Source of the DNA: Methylobacterium frigidaeris
GTDB lineage: Bacteria > Pseudomonadota > Alphaproteobacteria > Rhizobiales > Beijerinckiaceae
Length of the DNA stretch: 64,000 bases
Reading direction: 5' to 3'
Assembly: GCF_022179185.1 (NCBI RefSeq)
Contig: NZ_BPQJ01000009.1
Location: 124,001 to 188,000, forward strand
The notes beneath the pieces were generated by a model that was given only the letters and a program-made list of their open reading frames with translations, did no database searches and was not told the DNA's origin. The stretch's first letter is position 1; each line of letters opens with the position of its first letter. Shown here piece by piece: positions 39,631 through 47,461 of the stretch. The translations under genes and the position numbers were made by a program.

Positions 39631-40481
39631 GCGGCGTGCCCGTGGGAATGGTCGTGGTCTTGATCGTGCGACGGGTGGTCGTGCCTGGCCGCTGCGGCCG
39701 GGGCGCGGCACACGGGTGCGTCCTCGTCCCAGGCCTCGCAGAGCCGGCGGGCGCGGCGCAGGTTGTCGGCCGTCAGCACCTCTTGCGTCGCGCCCCACGC
39801 CACTGCCTCCCGGGCGAGCAGCAGGGTCGAGGGGAAGTGGCGGGCGACCTGGTCGAGGTCGTGCAGCACCGCCACGACGGTGCGGCCTTCCGCGTGCCAG
39901 CCGTGGACCAGCCCCAGCAGCTCGTCGGTGGTGCGGGCGTCGATCGCCGCGAAGGGCTCGTCGAGCAGGATCACCCGTGCATCCTGGAGCAGGACGCGGG
40001 CGAACAGGGCCCGGCGGAGCTGGCCGCCCGATAGCGTGCCGATCGGCCGGCGCTCGAACCCGGTGAGCCCCACCGCCGCCAAAGCCGCCTCGACGGCGGC
40101 CCGGTAGGCTTTGAGCGAGCGCCAGGGCCCGACCCGGCGCCACAGCCCCATCGCCACGAGATCGAACACGCCGACCGGAAAGGCCCGGTCGATCTCGGCG
40201 GCCTGGGGCAGGTAGGCGATGTCCTGCCGCGCCAGCCCCGAGCGGCCGACCTCGCCCTCCAGCGGCGCGATCTCGCCCATGATGCCCTTGAGCAGGGTCG
40301 ACTTGCCGGCGCCGTTCGGTCCGACCACCGCGGTGAGCGAACCGGCTAAGATCGTGCCGTCGAGGTGGTGGACCGCCGGGTGGCGGGCATAACCGAGGGT
40401 GAGGCCGCGCAGCACCAGGGTGCCGCCCGGTGCGGGATGCAGGGTGCCGCCAGGCAGGGAATGTTTGAGCGGTGCCGTCAC
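39627..40481 (-). CDS. znuC: Zinc-type metal ABC transporter ATP-binding protein
   Basis: 284 aa from GTG 40481. ABC ATPase: Walker A GPNGAGKST, Q-loop YLPQAAEID, signature TLSGGQLRRALFARVL, Walker B VILLDEPFAAID, H-loop VVAVLHDLDQVARHF. The C-terminus ends in a His/Asp-rich tail (ARHDHPSHDQDHDHSHGH), a likely zinc-binding stretch. The GTG overlaps the stop of the small membrane gene upstream (GTGA). Longer in-frame starts run back over that gene and the operator and are rejected. Confidence 0.9.
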   Translation of the reverse strand: MTAPLKHSLPGGTLHPAPGGTLVLRGLTLGYARHPAVHHLDGTILAGSLTAVVGPNGAGKSTLLKGIMGEIAPLEGEVGRSGLARQDIAYLPQAAEIDRAFPVGVFDLVAMGLWRRVGPWRSLKAYRAAVEAALAAVGLTGFERRPIGTLSGGQLRRALFARVLLQDARVILLDEPFAAIDARTTDELLGLVHGWHAEGRTVVAVLHDLDQVARHFPSTLLLAREAVAWGATQEVLTADNLRRARRLCEAWDEDAPVCRAPAAAARHDHPSHDQDHDHSHGHAA

Positions 40482-40636
40482 GCCGTCGCCCAGCCGATCA
40501 GGGCCCAGAGCGCCGCCGCCAGCAGCGCGGCCACGGCGAGGCGCGGCCCGATCCCTTGCCGCAGCAGGGAGAAGGGCGCCGCTTGAGGACGCGGAGCGGC
40601 GTCGGTCCGCAGAGCGGGGGCATGAGGATGCGGCAT
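40478..40636 (-). CDS. Small membrane protein leading the znu operon
   Basis: 52 aa from ATG 40636: a His/Pro-rich start (MPHPHAPALR), then one helix (about 31-50, GPRLAVAALLAAALWALIG). An in-frame ATG at 40723, 8 bp from the Zur-like operator, would give 81 aa. Its stop overlaps the znuC GTG (GTGA), which suggests translational coupling. Not a family I recognise; possibly an accessory subunit of the zinc transporter. Confidence 0.5.
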   Translation of the reverse strand: MPHPHAPALRTDAAPRPQAAPFSLLRQGIGPRLAVAALLAAALWALIGWATA

Positions 40637-40731
40637 CGGCGAATCGGTCGCTCGGGTCCGGGTCGCGCCCTCGGCGGGCGCCGGTGCGAACCCCATATGA
40701 GGGGCGGCCGGCTGCCGACCCAACGCGGATC

Positions 40732-40744
40732 GTTACACTGTAAC
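40732..40744. promoter_or_regulatory. Putative Zur operator between znu and zur
   Basis: GTTACACTGTAAC is a perfect 13-bp inverted repeat (GTTACA-C-TGTAAC) in the 165-bp divergent region between the znu genes and zur. The layout GTTAC-N3-GTAAC fits the Fur-family 6-1-6 operator type and is close to the alphaproteobacterial Zur consensus GTTAT-N3-ATAAC. It is placed to control both directions. Confidence 0.75.
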
Positions 40745-40801
40745 AGGCAGGGTCTGTCAACCGCCGCCGGGTTGGGGTAGGACGGCGCGGGAGGGTGTCG
40801 G

Positions 40802-41332
40802 ATGGACGAGCACGGAACCTGCGGGCATCACGGTCACGCGCATGGCCGAGATGGACATGGTCCGGCCCGGACGGCCGACCTGGTCGCGCGGGCCGAGCGG
40901 CTGGCGCAGGATCTCGGCCTGCAGTTCACGGCCCTGCGCCGCCGTACCCTGGAAGTGGTGGCGGAGGAGGGGCGCCCGCTCGGCGCCTACGACATCGCCG
41001 AGCGCCTGAGCGCCCCGGGCAAGCGCGTCGCCGCGGTCTCGGTTTACCGCGCTCTCGACTTCCTGACCGAGCACGGCCTCGTCCACCGCATCGCCAGCCG
41101 CAACGCCTTCGTGCCCTGCGAGCACGGTCACGGCGCCGGCGAGAGCGCGGTCTTCCTGATCTGCCGCAGTTGCGGCAGCGTGGACGAGACGATCTCGGCC
41201 GAGATCGAGCGCAGCCTGGACCGGACGCTAGCCCAGGCCGGGTTCAAGCCGGCGAGCCGGATCGTCGAGATCGAGGGGGAGTGCGGGGCGTGCCAGGGGC
41301 GGGGGGAGTGCGGCCGGTTGGAGCCGCGCTGA
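40802..41332 (+). CDS. zur: Fur-family zinc uptake regulator
   Basis: 176 aa. His-rich N-terminus (HHGHAHGRDGHG), winged helix with QFTALRRRTLEVVAEEGRPLGAYDIAERL and VSVYRALDFLTEHGLVHRI, and the metal and dimer domain with FVPCEHGHG, FLICRSCGSVDE, IEGECGACQGRGEC. The CxxC pairs give the structural zinc site. Zur rather than Fur is inferred from the divergent zinc transporter. The His-rich lead is longer than usual for the family. Confidence 0.88.
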   Translation: MDEHGTCGHHGHAHGRDGHGPARTADLVARAERLAQDLGLQFTALRRRTLEVVAEEGRPLGAYDIAERLSAPGKRVAAVSVYRALDFLTEHGLVHRIASRNAFVPCEHGHGAGESAVFLICRSCGSVDETISAEIERSLDRTLAQAGFKPASRIVEIEGECGACQGRGECGRLEPR

Positions 41333-41635
41333 GCAGCAATCGGCATAATCACCGCTGCCTCGTTTCGCTCTCGACCGCCATGCATACACCGAGATTGCCT
41401 GCTCGGAATGTCCTTGATCTCCCAGGTGGAACGGCAGAATTTTGTCGGCTTGGTGCCGTTGCCTTTGCGGCATGTCGGGTCGATCGCCACTCGAGTTACG
41501 ATACAGGTTGCTGACGGCGCAGGCCTCGACGGTCTGACGCAAGGCCGGGAAATCTGTTTCTCGTCGTCGACGCGTTGACAGGAAACGGAATTCAAGATCT
41601 GCTCTCGGAAAGCCACAGATCAGCGAGCTTCGGTC
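41333..41635. other. Gene-free region before the protease-like gene
   Basis: 303 bp of lower GC content than its surroundings. No ORF with recognisable content, no repeat and no operator was found. The composition change begins here and continues into the next gene, which suggests a shared, possibly foreign, origin. Confidence 0.4.
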
Positions 41636-42889
41636 ATGTCTCGTTCCGGTTCGAGCGCTGGCCATGGGACATCTGACGGCGATGGAGCGCGCTTTGCACA
41701 GCTCGTCAGCTGGCTCGACGCCCATGCCGACGCGCTCCTGGATGATCCTGCCAACAATCTGATCGGTGTCGGAATCGGCAAAAAGAGTGCAGGTCCGCTT
41801 TCCGACGAATCTCCGTTCTGCATAACAGACTTCGTTGAGAAGAAGCTGCCCGAGAAGACCGTCAAGGCACAGGGAATACCGCTCTTCGCCGCAGCGGCCG
41901 CATCGGTGACCGGGATAGGCCGTCCGAGAGATCTTCCGTTTGAGATCGATCTCGTCGAGACTGGAGCGCGGTTCAAGGCACAGCCTGGCCTCAAGGTTCC
42001 GGAGTCGCAGCGTGGCCTTCATGGCGGCATGCCGCCGACCCTCGACCTACAGAAGCGGTTTCGCGTCCTGCGCGCAGGACTCGGGATCACCAATCCGCAG
42101 AGGGCCTATCCGCACACGCTGTCGGTCGGCACGCTCGGTTTCTTCGTCATCGACGATCAGGGCCGTCAGTACCTGGTGTCGAACAACCACGTCATCGCTG
42201 CCGAGAATGCAGGCAAGAAGGGTGATGCCATCGTGCAGCCCGGAACGCTCGATCTGACGGCGAGCGAACTAGCTCTGATGAGCACGCCGGCCAAGCTGAA
42301 CGCACAGCTGAAGATCGCGAGCTTGTCCGGCTGGATCGACATCCAGTTCCATGGGCCGACCGGGATCCCGTTCAACGACGTGGATTGCGCGGCGGCCGAG
42401 CTCGCGGTGGCCGAACTCGCGGCGGCGAAACGCGATGTGACGGAGATCGCGCGGATCGGGCTCGGTGGCAATCTCAGGGGCGTCGCCACTCCCTTCGCGG
42501 TCGATCCCGTCACGGGCCAGGTCGCGGGATCGACCCGGGTCTACAAGGCCGGTCGCACGACGGGTTGGACCGAGGGCGACGTCACGCAACTCGCCGTCGT
42601 GACGGACGTGACATATGGTGCCGGCCTCGCGCGGTTTCGCAACCAGATCGGCATCCAGGCGTCGCAGCGCGCCCTCCAGGAAAAAACCCCAAGCATCCTG
42701 GAGCAGATCCCCGTGTCGGCCGCCCAGCTTTCCCTGCCTCTCGACGGTCGCGGGGCCCGCATCCGAGCGAGCGTCAAGTCGAACGAGCGGGCCCAGGTAC
42801 CATCGCGGGTCAATGTCGAGATCGACGGTCATCACGTAACGATCCCGATCGAGGCTGTCGACGATTACGCGGAATACAAGGCCTACTGA
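41636..42889 (+). CDS. Trypsin-like-fold protein lacking the GDSG catalytic motif
   Basis: 417 aa. The middle resembles a chymotrypsin-fold protease: SVGTLGFFVIDDQGRQYLVSNNHVIAAENAG, with a His at 185 in the usual catalytic place, and VYKAGRTTGWTEG at about 303-313, a stretch that normally precedes GDSG. No GDSG or GDSGS follows anywhere; instead the chain ends with a Lys/Gln-rich segment and RVNVEIDGHHVTIPIEAV. The N-terminus (NNLIGVGIGKK) is unlike a signal peptide. Codon use is less GC-biased than in neighbours. It may be a pseudoenzyme or a truncated or rearranged protease; no functional partner lies next to it. Confidence 0.6.
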   Translation: MSRSGSSAGHGTSDGDGARFAQLVSWLDAHADALLDDPANNLIGVGIGKKSAGPLSDESPFCITDFVEKKLPEKTVKAQGIPLFAAAAASVTGIGRPRDLPFEIDLVETGARFKAQPGLKVPESQRGLHGGMPPTLDLQKRFRVLRAGLGITNPQRAYPHTLSVGTLGFFVIDDQGRQYLVSNNHVIAAENAGKKGDAIVQPGTLDLTASELALMSTPAKLNAQLKIASLSGWIDIQFHGPTGIPFNDVDCAAAELAVAELAAAKRDVTEIARIGLGGNLRGVATPFAVDPVTGQVAGSTRVYKAGRTTGWTEGDVTQLAVVTDVTYGAGLARFRNQIGIQASQRALQEKTPSILEQIPVSAAQLSLPLDGRGARIRASVKSNERAQVPSRVNVEIDGHHVTIPIEAVDDYAEYKAY

Positions 42890-43057
42890 ACAGGGGCATG
42901 ACGCGAACGCATCGTCGCAGGCGCACCGGGGACGTCAACCGGACGCGCACGGTGCGGCGCGTCCGAGTCACGTCGAGGAAAAGCGGTCTCGCGTGTCGTC
43001 GTGATCTGGACCACCCGAGATCGGACCTCGCCATGGCACCGCACGTCGTCACGCCCC

Positions 43058-44554
43058 TCAATACGCGTTCCTGAACGCACTCCTCGCCACCACCGTCATC
43101 ACCACGATCCGCAGATCGAACCACAACGACCAATTGTCGATGTAGAACAGGTCGTGCTCCACCCTCCGCTGCATGTCCGCGTCGGTCAGGGTCTCCCCGC
43201 GCAGCCCGTTCACCTGCGCCCAGCCGGTGATCCCCGGCCGCACGTTATGGCGCCGGGCATAGAGCGCGATGCGGCGCTCGAAGCTGCGGTCGTGGGCGAC
43301 GGCGTGGGGGCGGGGGCCGACCAGCGACATGTCGCCCCGGATCACGTTGAGGAGCTGGGGCAGTTCGTCGAGGTTGGTACGGCGCAGGAAGCGGCCGATC
43401 CGGGTGATGCGGTCGTCGTCGCGGGTCGCCTGGCGGAAGGCAGCGCCGGCGTCGCTGCGCATGCTGCGGAACTTGAACACCCAGAACGCCTCCTGATTGA
43501 AGCCGTAGCGCTTCTGGCGAAACAGGCTCGGGCCCCGGCTGTCCAGGCGGATCAGGATCGCGATCAGAAGCAGCAGCGGCGAGAGCGCCACGAGCGCCAG
43601 CGACGCCACCACGACGTCGAAGGTGCGCTTGGCGGCGATCTCCAGGGGGGTGAGGGGCGCGCGACCGACATTGATGCCCGTCAGCAGGCCGACCCGGCCG
43701 AGACGGACGTCGCTGAAGCGGTCCATCACCCGCCCCGGGCGCAGGTGCAGGGCGACCGGTACCCGCAGGAAGGCGTCGACGCAGGCCTCCAGGTCCTCGA
43801 CCTCGGCCCAGGGCACGAGCACGAACACGTCGTCGGGCCGCAGGAAGCGCACCACCGAGACGCTCAGGTCGAGATCCTCGGCGAGCTGGGTTCGGCGCGC
43901 CTCCGGGTCGGTGCCGGGGGCGACGCTGCGCAGGGTGCTGACGCCGATCACCCTGAGGCCCAGGGCCGCGGTGTCGTGCGTGGCGTAGAAGCTCGCGACG
44001 TCGTCCTCGTAGCCGATCAGGTGGATGCGGCGGGCCGAATCGGAGCGGGGAGTGATGAGCCGGCGCACCAGGGCGACGGTGACGAAGCGGGTGGCGACGA
44101 GGGTCGGCAGGCCGGTGAGGAAGGTCGCGAGCGCCGCGGCGCGGGAATGGTCGCCCGTGGTCTTGCTGAGGAAGCCGAGGACCAGCACCACCGCCCAGGC
44201 GCCGAGCCACAGGCTGACCGTCCGGCGCAGATGGGGGGCGCGGGCGAGATAGTTCTCGATGCTGTACTCGCCCCGCGCGACGTTCGGCAGCACCACGAAC
44301 AGGCCGAGGAACAGGCCGATCGCCAGGGACGGGCCGAGTTCGGGCTGTCGCTCGTAGGAGACGAGGTGGTAGATCATCTCACAGGCGAGCCCGGTGACGG
44401 TCACGGCGGCGAGCTCGGCGAGCGCCGCGCTGCCCGCGATCGCGACGCGCAGGGCGGCCCGGCCGCGGCGGGGCAGGAGCGCGTTCCAGACCGCGCGTGC
44501 CTCCGACGAGGCGAGGTTGGCGTTGCCGTTCTCCGGGAACCGTTCGTGTCGCAT
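43058..44554 (-). CDS. Exopolysaccharide polyprenyl glycosylphosphotransferase
   Basis: 498 aa. Four or five N-terminal helices (about 35-165), a CoA-binding-like middle (RRIHLIGYEDDVASFYATHD), then the bacterial sugar transferase domain: KRTFDVVVASLALVALSPLLLL, SLFRQKRYGFNQEAFWVFKFRSM, RRTNLDELPQLLNVIRGDMSLVGPRPH and RPGITGWAQVNGLRGET. Transfers a sugar phosphate to undecaprenyl phosphate to start polysaccharide synthesis (WcaJ/ExoY group). No other polysaccharide-assembly gene adjoins it. Confidence 0.92.
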   Translation of the reverse strand: MRHERFPENGNANLASSEARAVWNALLPRRGRAALRVAIAGSAALAELAAVTVTGLACEMIYHLVSYERQPELGPSLAIGLFLGLFVVLPNVARGEYSIENYLARAPHLRRTVSLWLGAWAVVLVLGFLSKTTGDHSRAAALATFLTGLPTLVATRFVTVALVRRLITPRSDSARRIHLIGYEDDVASFYATHDTAALGLRVIGVSTLRSVAPGTDPEARRTQLAEDLDLSVSVVRFLRPDDVFVLVPWAEVEDLEACVDAFLRVPVALHLRPGRVMDRFSDVRLGRVGLLTGINVGRAPLTPLEIAAKRTFDVVVASLALVALSPLLLLIAILIRLDSRGPSLFRQKRYGFNQEAFWVFKFRSMRSDAGAAFRQATRDDDRITRIGRFLRRTNLDELPQLLNVIRGDMSLVGPRPHAVAHDRSFERRIALYARRHNVRPGITGWAQVNGLRGETLTDADMQRRVEHDLFYIDNWSLWFDLRIVVMTVVARSAFRNAY

Positions 44555-44820
44555 GGCGAGATGACCCGTGACCGCGTCTGTGCCGGTGCGGGACGGACCG
44601 GGCGGGACCGTGCCGTTTCCGCACGCGCCCCGGGCCGCCGCCGGCTGGTTGACGGTCAGTCAGCAAGCCCGGGACCGACGGCATCCCAGCCCTGCGGCGG
44701 AGTCCGGGACGGGCGGATGCGGCGGGTGTATGGGAGGATCGCCGTAACCCCCTGGATCTTCGACGGGCGGCGCGGCGAGAGCGGCCGGCGTGAGGGCCGC
44801 CGGGGGGAGCGGACCGAGCG

Positions 44821-46098
44821 ATGGATGCGCGAGCGAGCGAGGGCGGCGTGGCCGCGGAGGCGTCGGTGACCGGGCCGCCGCAGGTGGACGCCGTGAGCAG
44901 GGTCGCCGCGCCGGCCGCGGCGGCGGGACCGGCGGCCGTAGTGCTCGGGGGCCTGAGCCTGTCGCACCTCCTCAACGACATGATCCAGTCGCTGCTGCCG
45001 GCGATCTACCCTCTCCTGAAGCAGGCCTACGCCCTCGATTTCGGCCAGATCGGCTTCCTGACCCTGGCGTTCCAGCTCACCGCCTCGCTGCTGCAGCCGG
45101 TGGTCGGCCTGTTCACCGACAAGCGGCCGATGCCGTTCTCGCTCGCCACCGGCATGCTGCTCTCGCTCTGCGGCCTGCTGCTCCTGTCCCATGCCGGCTC
45201 GTACGGCCTGCTCGTCATGGCCGCTTGCCTCGTCGGCCTCGGCTCGGCGATCTTCCACCCGGAGGCCTCGCGGGTCGCCCGCCTCGCCTCGGGCGGGCGC
45301 TACGGACTGGCCCAGTCGGTGTTCCAGGTCGGCGGCAATGCCGGCTCGGCGCTCGGACCGCTGCTCGCCGCCTTCATCGTGGTGCCGCTCGGCCAGCCGA
45401 GCGTCGCGCTGTTCGCGGTCGCGGCGCTCGCCGGGTTCGTGGTGCTGAGCCTCGTCGGGCGCTGGTACCGCGACCGTCTCCGGGCCGGGGCCGCGCGGGC
45501 CAAGAAGGGGGCCGCGGCCATCCGCGCCCTGCCGCGAGCCAAGGTGGTGCAGACCATCGCGGTGCTGCTGGTGCTGATCTTCTCCAAGTATTTCTACATG
45601 GCGAGCCTCAGCTCGTACTTCACCTTCTACCTGATCCACCGCTTCGGCGTGTCGGTGCAGCAGTCGCAGCTCTACCTGTTCGTGTTCCTCGGGGCGGTCG
45701 CCGCCGGCACGGTGGCGGGCGGGCCGATCGGCGACCGGTTCGGCCGCAAGGTGGTGATCTGGGGCTCGATCCTCGGCGTCCTGCCCTTCACCCTGGCGCT
45801 GCCCCACGCCAACCTGTTCTGGACCGTGGCGTTGACCGTGCCGATCGGCCTGATCCTGGCCTCGGCGATGCCGGCGATCCTGGTCTACGCCCAGGAACTC
45901 CTGCCCGGGCGGGTCGGGCTGGTGGGCGGCCTGTTCTTCGGCTTCGCCTTCGGGATGGGAGGTCTCGGCGCCGCGGTCCTGGGCGAGATCGCCGACCGCA
46001 CCAGCATCGAGTACGTCTACGGGATCTGCGCCTTCCTGCCGGCGGTGGGCCTTCTCGCGGCGTTCCTGCCGCGGCTCGACCCGCCCAAGGCGGCCTGA
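44821..46098 (+). CDS. MFS transporter, fosmidomycin-resistance (Fsr) family
   Basis: 425 aa, twelve predicted helices after a 40-residue Ala-rich lead. Fsr-family marks: LSLSHLLNDMIQSLLPAIYPLLK, FGQIGFLTLAFQLTASLLQPVVGLFTDKRP, VGLGSAIFHPEASRVARLASGGRYGLAQSVFQVGGNAGSALGPL and GGPIGDRFGRKVVI. Likely a drug or metabolite efflux pump; substrate not assigned. The stop codon lies in an 18-bp tandem repeat. Confidence 0.9.
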   Translation: MDARASEGGVAAEASVTGPPQVDAVSRVAAPAAAAGPAAVVLGGLSLSHLLNDMIQSLLPAIYPLLKQAYALDFGQIGFLTLAFQLTASLLQPVVGLFTDKRPMPFSLATGMLLSLCGLLLLSHAGSYGLLVMAACLVGLGSAIFHPEASRVARLASGGRYGLAQSVFQVGGNAGSALGPLLAAFIVVPLGQPSVALFAVAALAGFVVLSLVGRWYRDRLRAGAARAKKGAAAIRALPRAKVVQTIAVLLVLIFSKYFYMASLSSYFTFYLIHRFGVSVQQSQLYLFVFLGAVAAGTVAGGPIGDRFGRKVVIWGSILGVLPFTLALPHANLFWTVALTVPIGLILASAMPAILVYAQELLPGRVGLVGGLFFGFAFGMGGLGAAVLGEIADRTSIEYVYGICAFLPAVGLLAAFLPRLDPPKAA

Positions 46099-46133
46099 AC
46101 CGTGAAGGCGGCCTGAACCGTGAAGGCGGCCTG
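46087..46133 (+). repeat. 18-bp tandem repeat across the MFS stop codon
   Basis: AAGGCGGCCTGAACCGTG is repeated twice exactly, followed by 11 bases of a third copy. Eighteen bases keep the reading frame, so each copy offers the same in-frame TGA; loss of the first stop would be followed by another six codons later. Confidence 0.85.
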
Positions 46134-46197
46134 GAGAGGCCGCTGAAGGTCGACGACAGGTGCGGGAGCGGCCTCGATCCGCCCCCGCACCTCACCG

Positions 46198-46518
46198 TCA
46201 CTCGGCCCGGGCGACGGTCTGGATCGTCTCGAATCCTTCGAATTGCGGGTGGCCGAGATAGAGCGGCTTCGTCCCCGGGGCGCGGCTATGGGCCTTGCGG
46301 AACTGCTCGGAACGAGTCCACGCCTCGAAATCGGCCTTCGAGGACCAGATCGTGTGCGAGGCGTAGAGGACGTGGTCCTCGTACTCGGGCCCGCGCAGGA
46401 GGTGGAACTCGACGAAGCCCGGCATCTCCCCCAGATGGCTGTCGCGCCCGAGCCAAACCTGCTCGAAGTCCTGGGTGGCATCCTTGTAGACCTTGAACCG
46501 GTTCATGGCGATAAACAT
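46198..46518 (-). CDS. Haem-degrading monooxygenase (IsdG/HmuQ-like ABM family)
   Basis: 106 aa ferredoxin-like ABM fold. MFIAMNRFKVYKDATQDFEQVWLGRDSHLGEMPGFVEFHLLRGP is the typical opening of rhizobial HmuQ/HmuD-type haem oxygenases, with Asn and Trp positions of IsdG enzymes present, followed by YASHTIWSSKADFEAWTRSEQFRKAH. Releases iron from haem in the cytoplasm. ATG 46518 is chosen over upstream starts, which add an unrelated Arg-rich stretch; AGAGGGG lies upstream. No haem uptake gene is adjacent. Confidence 0.8.
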   Translation of the reverse strand: MFIAMNRFKVYKDATQDFEQVWLGRDSHLGEMPGFVEFHLLRGPEYEDHVLYASHTIWSSKADFEAWTRSEQFRKAHSRAPGTKPLYLGHPQFEGFETIQTVARAE

Positions 46519-47035
46519 GACGGGCACCCCTCTTGGCGTTCTCTCGGACGTACGGCCTCGGTCGAGAAGATGGGAACCGCTCCGCCATCGGCAAGGTGAC
46601 CCTCCAGGGCGGCTGGAACCCGCCGGACGGCAACCGGTGCGGGCGGTGCAACTCAGTATTTTTTTCACCTTTGTTCCCTTGGGGAATTCGCTCGGAGCGT
46701 GTAGACGTGAGTTGGGTTGCATGGCAGACCCGCATCCGTGTCGTCAGCCTGGCAGCAGGACGGCCTTGAGCGGACGAGGACGACTGGTTTTTCGCACATT
46801 CCAATCCGGTTCGACCGCCCCGATGGGGTGGGCGCGCCGGGACCGGACCGGGCGAACGACGGATTGAGCGGACCGGATGCGAGACGTCCTCGCCGCCGGC
46901 CCGAGGACGAACATCCGCGAGGTCGCCGGAGCGGGGAGCGCCGGGAATGTCGCGGGCAGGAACGACGCGGGACGGCGGCCCTCCGGAATCGGGGGAGGGG
47001 GCTTCCGGCAGGCAGCACGAAGATGTTGAGGACCG
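46519..47035. other. Gene-free region between the haem monooxygenase and the XRE regulator
   Basis: 517 bp that must hold two divergent promoters. A run of seven T followed by CACCTTTGTTCCCTTGGGG at about 46654-46680 is the only AT-rich spot. No ORF in it has recognisable content, and I see no Irr or Fur-type operator with confidence. Confidence 0.4.
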
Positions 47036-47452
47036 ATGCCCAAGCAAACCACTGAGGTCGACCGTCTCGTCGGAGTCCGCATCACGGCCCTGCGCAAGGC
47101 CAAGGGGCTGAGCCAGACCGCCCTCGGCAACGCCGTCGGCGTGACCTTCCAGCAAGTGCAGAAATACGAGAAGGGCCAGAACCGCGTCGGCGCCGGCCGC
47201 CTGCGCGAGATCGCCCGATTGCTTGAAGTGCCGGTCTCGGCCTTCTTCGAGGACCAGACCGGCGGCGAGACCAGCGACGACAACGTGTTCGGCTTCCTGA
47301 GCGCGCAAGGTGCCATCGAGCTGCTGCGCGCCTACGTCCAGATCGAGGACGAGCAGCTGCGCCGCGAGGTGCTGGCGATCGTGCGCTCCGCAGCCCGCCT
47401 GGGCCGCCACGCCTCCGTGGCGAACGGCGAGGACAACGCCGCTGCCGGGTAG
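47036..47452 (+). CDS. XRE-family helix-turn-helix regulator
   Basis: 138 aa. HTH_3 domain at about residues 9-66: RITALRKAKGLSQTALGNAVGVTFQQVQKYEKGQNRVGAGRLREIARLLEVP. This version, with FQQVQKYEKGxNR, is common in alphaproteobacteria; several members act as stress or cell-cycle regulators. The C-terminal helix (AIELLRAYVQIEDEQLRREVLAIVRS) may dimerise. It converges with cobB 9 bp away. Confidence 0.88.
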   Translation: MPKQTTEVDRLVGVRITALRKAKGLSQTALGNAVGVTFQQVQKYEKGQNRVGAGRLREIARLLEVPVSAFFEDQTGGETSDDNVFGFLSAQGAIELLRAYVQIEDEQLRREVLAIVRSAARLGRHASVANGEDNAAAG

Positions 47453-47461
47453 GGCCTGCGC

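Noticed and set aside
41333..41635. Possible insertion-sequence remnant before the protease-like gene
   Set aside because: No terminal inverted repeats and no transposase motif in any of the six frames.
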